From NCBI GenBank assembly GCA_025060275.1, contig JANXCJ010000058.1:1-11495 (forward strand): a stretch of DNA of 11,495 nt, in the 5' to 3' direction. The notes below the pieces were generated by a model, which worked only from the letters and a program-made list of their open reading frames with translations, searched no databases and was not told the DNA's origin. Both the position numbers and the translations under genes were made by a program. Below, piece after piece: positions 1 to 6,052 of the stretch. This DNA comes from Bacteroidia bacterium. Its GTDB lineage: Bacteria > Bacteroidota > Bacteroidia > SpSt-205. The first letter of the stretch is position 1. Each line of letters opens with the position of its first letter.

Positions 1-486
1 CCATAGTGCCTTTATTTCCGAGGCAAATGCAAAGACATTGTTTTGGAATGTATAATATAGAGGCTTCTTGCCCATGGGGTCCCTAGCCAAAAAAAAGACC
101 TCCTCTACCCTATCATAAATACCAAAGGCAAACATCCCTCTTAGATGCTTCAGGCAATCTTTGCCCCACACCTGATAAGCATAAAGAAGTACCTCCGTAT
201 CAGAAGTCGTGCGAAAAACTATTCCTAATTTCTCCAACTTTGTACGAAGGCTTTGGAAGTTGTAAATTTCCCCATTGAACACGATAATATAACGCCCATC
301 CGAAGAAAAAAAGGGCTGATGGCTCCGTGGGTCTAAATCTAAGATGCTCAGGCGAGCATGGGCTAAGGTTACTTGGCCTTCACTCCATACCCCTTGATAA
401 TCAGGGCCACGATGCCGAAGAAGTTGAACCATCTGCCTCCCAACTTTTTCTCCCCCTTCTCCCCAAAATCCAGCTATACCACACAT
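1..486 (-). CDS. asnB: Asparagine synthase (glutamine-hydrolysing), N-terminal part; runs off the window
   Basis: The visible 162 codons form a class II (Ntn-type) glutamine amidotransferase domain. This domain releases ammonia from glutamine; in the asparagine synthase family the missing C-terminal domain uses it with ATP to amidate aspartate or another carboxylate. Seen: MCGIAGF at the start, with Cys2 as the nucleophile exposed once Met is removed, RHRGPD at 24-29, HARLSILDL at 43-51, NGEIYN at 71-76, SDTEVL at 95-100 and ARDPMGKKPLYY at 134-145. These are the family's glutamine-binding and loop motifs. The ATG at 486 is fixed by the need for Cys at position 2. It lies 4 nt after the TGA of the glycosyltransferase gene, with no ribosome-binding site or promoter box visible, so it is probably translated from the same mRNA. 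Only the amidotransferase half is seen, so the acceptor is unproven. Asparagine is the default, but relatives beside glycosyltransferases can amidate sugars in surface polysaccharides. Confidence 0.9.
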   Translation of the reverse strand, partial: MCGIAGFWGEGGEKVGRQMVQLLRHRGPDYQGVWSEGQVTLAHARLSILDLDPRSHQPFFSSDGRYIIVFNGEIYNFQSLRTKLEKLGIVFRTTSDTEVLLYAYQVWGKDCLKHLRGMFAFGIYDRVEEVFFLARDPMGKKPLYYTFQNNVFAFASEIKALW

Positions 487-490
487 TTAG

Positions 491-1459
491 TCATGCAGCT
501 GAGTGTTCCATAGCCTGCCCAAAGTTAATCTTCTCCCGAATGTGCGCTGGCGGTCTGCCCGTAGCTTCATAATACACCCTTATTAGCAGCTCAGCTAATA
601 CCCCAATCAGCAAAAGTACTATTCCCACACTTATGAATAGTGCTGTGAAGATAGGTAGGGGGGTAGATACGAAGTCTTTTTGCCCTGTTAGTTTATAATA
701 AACTGCCCACAAGAAGGATCCCACACCCAAAAGCATAGAAACTAAACCCACACCACCAAAAAACTGGATGGGGCGTTGTATGTACTTATCCAAGAAGATA
801 ATAAGCACTAAGTCTAAAAGCACCGAAACTATGCGCATCATGCCATAATTACTGCGCCCATATTTACGAGGAGAGTAAGAGACAGGTACCTCGGTTATTC
901 TTCCTCCCTCCCACTTAGCATATATAGGGATGAAACGGTGCATTCGTCCATAAAGCCTGACAGGGGCTAAAATTTCTCTTCTATAAGCCTTTAGAGTACA
1001 ACCGTAATCATGGAGATACACACCTGAAATCCAACTAATGAGGGCGTTCGCCGTGATGGAGGGGAGCCTACGGGTAAGCCATTGCCCCTCCCAGCGCTTC
1101 TTACGCCAGCCACTTACCACGTCGTAGCCTTCCTCCATCTTAGCGAGGAGTAGAGGAATATCAGCGGGGTCATTCTCCAAGTCAGAATCCATAAGTACGA
1201 TAATATCCCCCTGTGCATGCTGAATTCCTATCTGGATAGCAGTGGTCTGCCCGTAGTTGCGCCTGAGACTGATTATGCGAAGCCAGGGTCGCCCTTCTGC
1301 TAACTCTCTCAGCACAGCTAAAGACCCATCCCTTGAGCCATCATCCACGAAAATTATCTCATACTCTTGATAATCTTGCAGAGATTTCTCTAATCTCTGT
1401 ACAAGTTCAGGTAGGGATCGAGCTTCATTATAAACAGGAATAACAACAGAGAGCTGCAT
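491..1459 (-). CDS. GT2 family glycosyltransferase, polyprenyl-phosphate (DPM1/GtrB/ArnC-like) type with C-terminal membrane helices
   Basis: A 322-residue inverting family 2 glycosyltransferase, predicted to transfer a sugar from a nucleotide sugar to a polyprenyl phosphate on the inner face of the cytoplasmic membrane. Seen: an N-terminal strand SVVIPVYNEA (4-13), the nucleotide-binding VDDGSRDGS (38-46), RNYGQTTA (67-74), the metal-binding DSD at 91-93 followed by LENDPADIP, DYGCTLKAYR (151-160) and RKYGRSNYG (198-206). Two hydrophobic helices follow at about 231-255 and 267-295, then a short soluble tail. This order matches the GtrB/DPM1-like subgroup of about 310-330 aa. The ATG at 1459 sits 4 nt after a perfect TATATTTG promoter box and 13 nt after the TPR gene. 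Only 4 nt separate its stop from asnB, so the two form a transcription unit. The sugar and final glycan cannot be told from sequence. Confidence 0.9.
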   Translation of the reverse strand: MQLSVVIPVYNEARSLPELVQRLEKSLQDYQEYEIIFVDDGSRDGSLAVLRELAEGRPWLRIISLRRNYGQTTAIQIGIQHAQGDIIVLMDSDLENDPADIPLLLAKMEEGYDVVSGWRKKRWEGQWLTRRLPSITANALISWISGVYLHDYGCTLKAYRREILAPVRLYGRMHRFIPIYAKWEGGRITEVPVSYSPRKYGRSNYGMMRIVSVLLDLVLIIFLDKYIQRPIQFFGGVGLVSMLLGVGSFLWAVYYKLTGQKDFVSTPLPIFTALFISVGIVLLLIGVLAELLIRVYYEATGRPPAHIREKINFGQAMEHSAA

Positions 1460-1463
1460 TTGG

Positions 1464-1471
1464 CAAATATA
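1464..1471 (-). promoter_or_regulatory. Promoter -7 box (TAnnTTTG) of the glycosyltransferase-asnB unit
   Basis: On the minus strand the bases read TATATTTG, then CCAA, then the ATG of the glycosyltransferase. A TTTG at 1494-1497 (minus strand), 22 nt upstream of the box, fits the Bacteroidota -33 element and its usual 17-23 nt spacing. It is the only convincing -33 match beside the six boxes here. The box begins 1 nt after the TPR gene's stop codon, so the promoter is embedded in the end of that gene. The predicted transcript starts at or within a few bases of the ATG. Confidence 0.7.
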
Positions 1472-1472
1472 T

Positions 1473-2630
1473 CTATTCTGGGAGGGGAGATTTCAAAAAG
1501 TCTGGCACATCTTTGCGAGCTCTTAGAGCTGCCATGCGACGCTCTGCTGTGAGCTGATCGCCCATTCTCTTTTCAAGTAAGGCAGCTTCTCGCATGAGCC
1601 TTGCCCATGTAGGAGGGGGAAAATTTCGCAGCGTAGCCATGAGGGTATCCATTCGGCCGAATGCTTGGCGAGCTTCTGTGTAATTACCCTCCTCTCTAAA
1701 TGTCATACCTACCAGGGCATAACCTTGAACTGCTTCCATAGTAGGAAACCTTCCTACGATCAAGTAGCAAGGGGGCTTTGGACACGCCTTTTCATATTCT
1801 CTCAGCCAAGGAAGAACTACCTGACGAGCTTGAGCATACCGCTGTAGGTGATACAAAGCCTCAGCCCACATCCTACGAAAGAGAGGATTTTGAGGGAATT
1901 TCTCAGTGAGCCAACGGAGCCATTTTTCCGCTCTCAAGGGCTGATTTGCTTGATAAAGGCAAATATAACTGAGGAAATACGCAGCCTCAACGTGCGTATA
2001 GTTCGTCGTATCCTCTGCGCATTTTTCCAACCTTGCGAGTCCTCTTGTCTCATCCCCTGGCGGAAAAAAACTAAGGAAAGGACGAATAATAGGGTAATTC
2101 CTGGAAAAGTATCCTATGTAGTACTCGTAAAGGCCTAACTCAAACTGCATTTCAGGGTAGATTTCGGCATATTTTTGGAGCCCTTTCAAAAAGGATAAGA
2201 GCTCCTTAGCTTTCCATACAGCCGCTATCATTTGTCCGCGCACATACTGGTGGCGGACTGCTAACGCGGCGTTACCAAAGCCAATAAAATACTTCTCCAA
2301 GGGATGTTCCGCAGCATGCTCTAATAGTGAGTCAGTTTGCTTCACTGCTCTTTCCCAGAAGCTATCAAACCATGTGGTAGTGGGATCAATCTCTATCCGC
2401 CAAGAATAAGAGAGGGCACGCAGATAAGCAGTACCTACATAAGGTCCAAAATGAGTATCCAACTTGGCTAGTTTCTGCTCTGCATGGAAAAAGTCCAAAT
2501 TATATATGTCTCGTAAGGCAGCTAATGCATACCTGCGGTATGAAGGCTGATAGGGAAGGGGTTGTGCTACAAGGGCTTGGAAGGCACACAGGGAGACCGC
2601 TGACCAATACCAAAAGGATCCCATTTCCAT
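1473..2630 (-). CDS. Secreted or periplasmic tetratricopeptide-repeat protein of unknown function
   Basis: From the ATG at 2630 the product is 385 aa. It opens with a signal-peptide-like segment: MEMGSFWYW, then a hydrophobic run ending in ALVAQ around residue 22, typical of exported Bacteroidota proteins. The rest is almost wholly helical with TPR-like pairs, for example around YNLDFFHAEQKLAKL (43-57), the middle EAAYFLSYICLYQ region, RAEKWLRWL, and YTEARQAFGRM near the C-terminus. FFPPGDETRGLARLEKCA in the middle resembles a recurrent segment of bacterial TPR lipoprotein and periplasmic families. No enzyme motif is visible. An in-frame ATG at 2717 would add 29 residues ahead of the signal peptide and is unlikely. 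The start lies 64 nt inside the receiver-protein gene in another frame, and no promoter box is visible, so co-transcription with that gene is likely. The role is unknown; a protein-interaction scaffold is the general expectation for TPRs. Confidence 0.75.
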   Translation of the reverse strand: MEMGSFWYWSAVSLCAFQALVAQPLPYQPSYRRYALAALRDIYNLDFFHAEQKLAKLDTHFGPYVGTAYLRALSYSWRIEIDPTTTWFDSFWERAVKQTDSLLEHAAEHPLEKYFIGFGNAALAVRHQYVRGQMIAAVWKAKELLSFLKGLQKYAEIYPEMQFELGLYEYYIGYFSRNYPIIRPFLSFFPPGDETRGLARLEKCAEDTTNYTHVEAAYFLSYICLYQANQPLRAEKWLRWLTEKFPQNPLFRRMWAEALYHLQRYAQARQVVLPWLREYEKACPKPPCYLIVGRFPTMEAVQGYALVGMTFREEGNYTEARQAFGRMDTLMATLRNFPPPTWARLMREAALLEKRMGDQLTAERRMAALRARKDVPDFLKSPLPE

Positions 2631-3136
2631 AAGCGCGTTTCTGGGCAGAGATTGAGATATACTGCTAAGATTACGATTAGCGCTAAAAGAAGGATAGCAG
2701 CTACAAGTAATTGCCATCGCCTAATGCGAAGGCGAAGCTCTAATGTCTCCTGGGCTAAGGCTTCCTGACGCTGGATATTGCGAAAAGCTACTTTCAGGCG
2801 CTCCCACACATGATCACCCTTCACTACATAGTCATATGCCCCATAAGTGAAAGTATCCGCAGCTGTTTGGATATCTTCCTGACCTGACAGCATTATGACA
2901 TATGGAGGAGTATCGGGCGATTCGTGTTTGCGAAGCGCCTTTAAGAGCACTGTACCAGGCGTACTACCCACATGATAGTCTAAAAGAATATAGCGAGGGG
3001 TAGAACCCTTTTGTACGGCTTCCACTGCTGCCTCTACCGTAGGGAAGTGATGAAAGTCGTACTTTTCCCCATACCGAGCTCGTATGAGCTCCACCCACAC
3101 CGAATCATCCTCTACGAGCCAGAGAGTGGGCTTCAC
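2567..3136 (-). CDS. Stand-alone response-regulator receiver domain with C-terminal membrane anchor
   Basis: A 189-residue CheY-like receiver protein with no DNA-binding or enzymatic output domain. Seen, numbering from the GTG at 3136: acidic pocket E9-D10-D11 in LWLVEDD, phospho-acceptor D53 in ILLDYHVGS, the conserved hydroxyl S84 in MLSGQED, and K106 in YDYVVKGD, so phosphotransfer chemistry looks intact. After the receiver comes a charged amphipathic stretch (about 112-141, possible coiled coil) and one strong transmembrane helix (about 142-164). A tail of about 25 residues ending in PSKPL would lie outside the membrane if the receiver is cytoplasmic. An ATG at 3181 and another start at 3238 are in frame, but the GTG at 3136 is preferred: it begins just before the receiver's first strand and follows a TATCTTTG box by 4 nt. 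No histidine kinase is in the window. The target may be the overlapping TPR gene's product or a membrane partner (inference). Confidence 0.85.
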   Translation of the reverse strand: MKPTLWLVEDDSVWVELIRARYGEKYDFHHFPTVEAAVEAVQKGSTPRYILLDYHVGSTPGTVLLKALRKHESPDTPPYVIMLSGQEDIQTAADTFTYGAYDYVVKGDHVWERLKVAFRNIQRQEALAQETLELRLRIRRWQLLVAAILLLALIVILAVYLNLCPETRLWKWDPFGIGQRSPCVPSKPL

Positions 3137-3140
3137 GGCA

Positions 3141-3148
3141 CAAAGATA
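3141..3148 (-). promoter_or_regulatory. Promoter -7 box (TAnnTTTG) of the receiver-TPR unit
   Basis: The minus strand reads TATCTTTG, then TGCC, then the GTG start at 3136. This perfect match, 4 nt from the start, is the main reason for choosing that GTG over upstream in-frame starts; a longer protein would place the promoter inside the coding region. No TTG is present at the expected -33 distance. The box faces away from the topA box, with 32 bp between them. Confidence 0.65.
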
Positions 3149-3180
3149 GGGCTTAGTATTCTCTCTTTTACCTCCGTCCA

Positions 3181-3188
3181 TATATTTG
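3181..3188 (+). promoter_or_regulatory. Promoter -7 box (TAnnTTTG) of topA
   Basis: TATATTTG is followed by the six bases CTATAG and then the ATG of topA, so the transcript is predicted to start at or very near the start codon. No clear -33 TTG lies 17-23 nt upstream. The polymerase footprint would overlap that of the divergent receiver-gene promoter. Confidence 0.68.
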
Positions 3189-3194
3189 CTATAG

Positions 3195-5561
3195 ATGAAG
3201 CAGCCGCAGAAAGCCCTCCTTATAGTGGAATCCCCCACAAAGGCTCAGACTATCCGCCGCCTTCTAAACGATGAAAAATACGAGGTGATAGCCTCAAACG
3301 GGCATATAAGAGACCTTCCTGAGAAAGAAAAAGGATTGAGTATCCAGAAAAGTGAAGAGGGATATACTTTTACTCCTAAGTATGTACTTCTTCCCGGCAA
3401 GGAGAAAATAGTCCAGCAAATTCAAGGAGAGCTAAAGAAGGCTAAAGAGGTATGGCTTGCTACGGACGAGGATAGAGAGGGAGAGGCAATAGCCTGGCAC
3501 CTATGCCAAACACTAAACATAGACCCGCACCAATCGGTACGAATTACTTTTCATGAAATTACCCGCAAGGCACTCCTACACGCCCTAAAACACCCCCGTC
3601 CCATCAACCAGGATTTAGTAAATGCCCAGCAGGCTCGTAGAATCTTAGACCGAATCGTAGGTTATGAAATCTCGCCTTTGCTGTGGCGCGTATTCTCCCA
3701 TGAGAGAAAGCAATCTGCTCTTTCTGCGGGACGAGTGCAATCAGTAGCACTCCGACTTATAGTGGAGAGAGAACGAGCCATAGCAAACTTTCATCCTACT
3801 GCCAAGCCCGCCGCAGAAGTACTCCTACAAACTCACCCTCCCTTCAAGGCTACCCTCATACAGCCTGAATTGGTCTCTCTCAGCCAGGCTCTCTCCCTTT
3901 TGGAAAAGCTCAGGGGAAAGTCGCTCAGAGTAGCAAAACTTGAAAAGAAACTGCGCCGCCGAGGCCCTCTACCCCCCTTCATTACTTCTACGCTTCAACA
4001 AGAAGCATTGAGACGCTTAGGCTTTTCTCTGCAACGCACTATGCGCGCTGCTCAGAACCTGTACGAAAAAGGGCTCATTACTTATATGAGGACTGACTCC
4101 ACGCATTTAGCCCCAGAGGCCCTTGAGGCTATTCATGCGGCGATTCGTGGGAGGTATGGAGAGGAAGCTATACAATCTCGCAAATGGGAAGAAAAGAAAG
4201 TGCGTCACGCCCAGGAAGCCCACGAAGCCATCCGACCCACAGACCCATCCGTAGAAGAAGCCGGAGAATCTCCAGACGAGCAGAGGCTCTACAAGCTCAT
4301 TTGGCAAAGAACTTTAGCTTGTCAAATGCAGGATGCCTTGTATGAGGAGACTCAGGTTATACTAACATCATCCTCCGCTGATATAGAGCCTCTCCAGTTT
4401 GAAGCAAAAGGACGAATCCTCACTCGCCCAGGCTTTCTCCAGCTATACGGTCATACCGAAGACCAGGAAGAGGAAGCGGACCTACCCCTTCTCCACATAG
4501 GACAGGAGCTCAGCTGGAAAGAAGTGCGCATTTGGGAAAAATTCTCTTCTCCTCCTCCACGCTACACAGAAGGCTCTTTAGTAAGAGAGCTAGAAGAGAG
4601 GGGCATAGGCAGGCCTTCCACGTACGCACCTATCTTAGAGACCCTCTTTAAAAGAGACTATATCAAGCGTGAGCAAGTACGCATGGACCGCCCTTCTTAT
4701 CAGGAAATAATCCTGTACCCTTCAGGAAAGACAGAAAAAAATAGACACTTTCCTCCCCCAGAGCTCCAAAAGAACAAACTAGTGCCCACAGCATTAGGTA
4801 TGCGAGTGGTAGATTTCCTCATAGCCCACTTCTCTGACATCATGGATTATGAATTCACGGCACGAGTAGAAGCAGAATTGGACCAGATAGCAGGGTCTGA
4901 GTTAGACTGGCAAACTATGCTCAGTAAATTCTATACGCACTTCACTGCAGAGCTCACACAGGCACAAAAGGCTAAGGACGGTTTCCAGCATCGCCTCATA
5001 GGATATGATCCCGTATCAGGAAAGCCTGTCTCCTTTCATACAGGAAGAAACGGGGTTTTCTTAGCCTTAGGAGAGAAAGGAGATCCTCTCTACCGTACCG
5101 TCTCTGTACCTACGAGCTTAGCTCCAGAGGCAATAACTCTGGAAAAAGCTTTATATCTTCTGTCTTTTCCACGCACCATAGGCACATATGAAGAATCCCC
5201 TATTACTCTTCACTACGGTCCTTATGGCTACTATATTAAACATAAGGAGAAAAACTATGCTCTCCTCACAGGAATGAGTCCTTTTTCCCTTTCTCTAGAA
5301 GAGGCTATCCAGATTATACAGGCAAAAAAAGAGTCAAGCCGGCAATCCCAGCTTATTAGGTCATTTCCTGAGGCACAGATAGAAATTTTGCAGGGACGCT
5401 TTGGTCCTTATATCAGATACCCTGGTGGTATATGCTCCCTTACTAAGGGAATAAACCCCCTCACGCTTACCGCTGAGGAATGTCAGAAGATCATCACCTC
5501 TCAACAGGCACGCAAAAGAAAGAAGCCTACCCCCTCTAAATCCCTGAAAAGAAAACGATAA
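3195..5561 (+). CDS. topA: DNA topoisomerase I (type IA, relaxes negative supercoils)
   Basis: A 788-residue type IA topoisomerase, which removes negative supercoils by cutting and rejoining one strand through a 5'-phosphotyrosine link. Seen: a TOPRIM domain with VESPTKA (11-17, Glu12) and the magnesium-binding acidic triad D91, D93, E95 in TDEDREGEAIAWHL; the active-site segment GLITYMRTDST with catalytic Tyr297; and LEERGIGRPSTYA in the core. From about residue 590 there are topoisomerase C-terminal repeats (GYDPVSGKPVSFHTGRNG, LHYGPYGYYIKH, QGRFGPYIRYPGG) instead of the Cys4 zinc ribbons of the 865-aa E. coli enzyme. A lysine/arginine-rich tail closes the protein and may help bind DNA. The ATG at 3195 begins just before the first TOPRIM strand and follows a promoter box by 6 nt. 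It is a single-gene unit, divergent from the receiver gene and convergent with gcvH. Confidence 0.97.
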   Translation: MKQPQKALLIVESPTKAQTIRRLLNDEKYEVIASNGHIRDLPEKEKGLSIQKSEEGYTFTPKYVLLPGKEKIVQQIQGELKKAKEVWLATDEDREGEAIAWHLCQTLNIDPHQSVRITFHEITRKALLHALKHPRPINQDLVNAQQARRILDRIVGYEISPLLWRVFSHERKQSALSAGRVQSVALRLIVERERAIANFHPTAKPAAEVLLQTHPPFKATLIQPELVSLSQALSLLEKLRGKSLRVAKLEKKLRRRGPLPPFITSTLQQEALRRLGFSLQRTMRAAQNLYEKGLITYMRTDSTHLAPEALEAIHAAIRGRYGEEAIQSRKWEEKKVRHAQEAHEAIRPTDPSVEEAGESPDEQRLYKLIWQRTLACQMQDALYEETQVILTSSSADIEPLQFEAKGRILTRPGFLQLYGHTEDQEEEADLPLLHIGQELSWKEVRIWEKFSSPPPRYTEGSLVRELEERGIGRPSTYAPILETLFKRDYIKREQVRMDRPSYQEIILYPSGKTEKNRHFPPPELQKNKLVPTALGMRVVDFLIAHFSDIMDYEFTARVEAELDQIAGSELDWQTMLSKFYTHFTAELTQAQKAKDGFQHRLIGYDPVSGKPVSFHTGRNGVFLALGEKGDPLYRTVSVPTSLAPEAITLEKALYLLSFPRTIGTYEESPITLHYGPYGYYIKHKEKNYALLTGMSPFSLSLEEAIQIIQAKKESSRQSQLIRSFPEAQIEILQGRFGPYIRYPGGICSLTKGINPLTLTAEECQKIITSQQARKRKKPTPSKSLKRKR

Positions 5562-5576
5562 GAATACTTCTTGCTC

Positions 5577-5957
5577 TCAGCTTAAGAGAGTTTGATAAGC
5601 GTCTGCTCTCAAGAGATGTTCCAACTCCGCCGGCTTCTCTATGCGCATGCGAATCATCCATCCTTCCTCATAGGGGGAGAGATTGACCTTCTCAGGGTGA
5701 GAATCTAGCAGGGAATTTTTCTCTAAAATGGTCCCTGTTACAGGCAAGTAAAGGTCTGCCACTGTCTTGACAGCCTCTACAGTCCCGAAGACAGCCCCTG
5801 CCTCCAGCCGCTGCCCCACAGTGGGAATATCCACAAATACAATATCTCCCAGTTGAGTCTGCGCAAAATCTGTGATTCCTACCAGTGCTTCATCTTGTCC
5901 AGTGAGTTTGAGCCATTCATGCTCACGAGTATAGTATAAATCTTCTGGAAATCTCAT
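5577..5957 (-). CDS. gcvH: Glycine cleavage system H protein (lipoyl carrier)
   Basis: A 126-residue H protein, close to the usual family length. Its lipoyl arm shuttles the methylamine group of glycine between the P, T and L proteins in the cytoplasm; in some bacteria it also serves lipoate relay. Seen: the opening YYTREHEWL (8-16), VGITDFAQTQLGDIVFVD (26-43), and the lipoyl site VEAVKTVADLY with Lys64. The C-terminal part carries NLSPYEEGWMIRM. The ATG at 5957 fits the family start and lies 6 nt after a TACCTTTG box. A TTG at 5966 is in frame but lies within that box. No gcvP, gcvT or lipoate gene is nearby, so it stands alone. Its 3' end is 15 nt from the end of topA. Confidence 0.96.
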   Translation of the reverse strand: MRFPEDLYYTREHEWLKLTGQDEALVGITDFAQTQLGDIVFVDIPTVGQRLEAGAVFGTVEAVKTVADLYLPVTGTILEKNSLLDSHPEKVNLSPYEEGWMIRMRIEKPAELEHLLRADAYQTLLS

Positions 5958-5963
5958 TAGGGA

Positions 5964-5971
5964 CAAAGGTA
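5964..5971 (-). promoter_or_regulatory. Promoter -7 box (TAnnTTTG) of gcvH
   Basis: The minus strand reads TACCTTTG, then TCCCTA, then the gcvH ATG at 5957. This is a perfect match to the Bacteroidota -7 consensus at a distance that predicts a leaderless mRNA. No -33 TTG is evident. It shares the 95-nt gap with the divergent receptor promoter. Confidence 0.65.
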
Positions 5972-6037
5972 AAGCATCCTACTTTTTAGGTAGAATGTAT
6001 GCGATAGGGTATTCCTCCTGATAACTTTACCTCATTT

Positions 6038-6045
6038 TACTTTTG
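6038..6045 (+). promoter_or_regulatory. Promoter -7 box (TAnnTTTG) of the TonB-dependent receptor
   Basis: TACTTTTG is followed by the seven bases CTACAAG and the GTG start at 6053. The match supports that GTG as the true start and predicts little or no 5' leader. No obvious operator, riboswitch or metal-regulator palindrome is seen in the 95-nt gap between gcvH and this gene. Confidence 0.63.
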
Positions 6046-6052
6046 CTACAAG

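Noticed and set aside
327..572. Plus-strand 81-codon open frame
   Set aside because: It is antisense to the asnB start and the glycosyltransferase end, both of which have clear family motifs; its own translation shows no recognisable feature.
1848..2138. Plus-strand 96-codon open frame opposite the TPR gene
   Set aside because: Antisense shadow with no promoter box or domain-like pattern, whereas the minus-strand TPR frame is long and helical with a signal peptide.
2631..2717. 29-residue N-terminal extension of the TPR protein from the ATG at 2717
   Set aside because: It would bury the signal peptide inside the protein, lies wholly within the receiver gene and has no promoter box.
3140..3180. 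-33 TTG elements for the topA and receiver promoters
   Set aside because: No TTG lies 17-23 nt upstream of either -7 box, so only the -7 elements are annotated; the same holds for the gcvH, receptor and lepB boxes.
3137..3238. N-terminal extension of the receiver protein from an upstream in-frame start
   Set aside because: The extension has no receiver-fold similarity, runs past the topA start and would put a perfect promoter box inside the coding region.
5574..5590. CTCTC...GAGAG inverted repeat at the topA/gcvH junction as a bidirectional terminator
   Set aside because: The stem is only 5 bp and there is no clear T-run on either strand.
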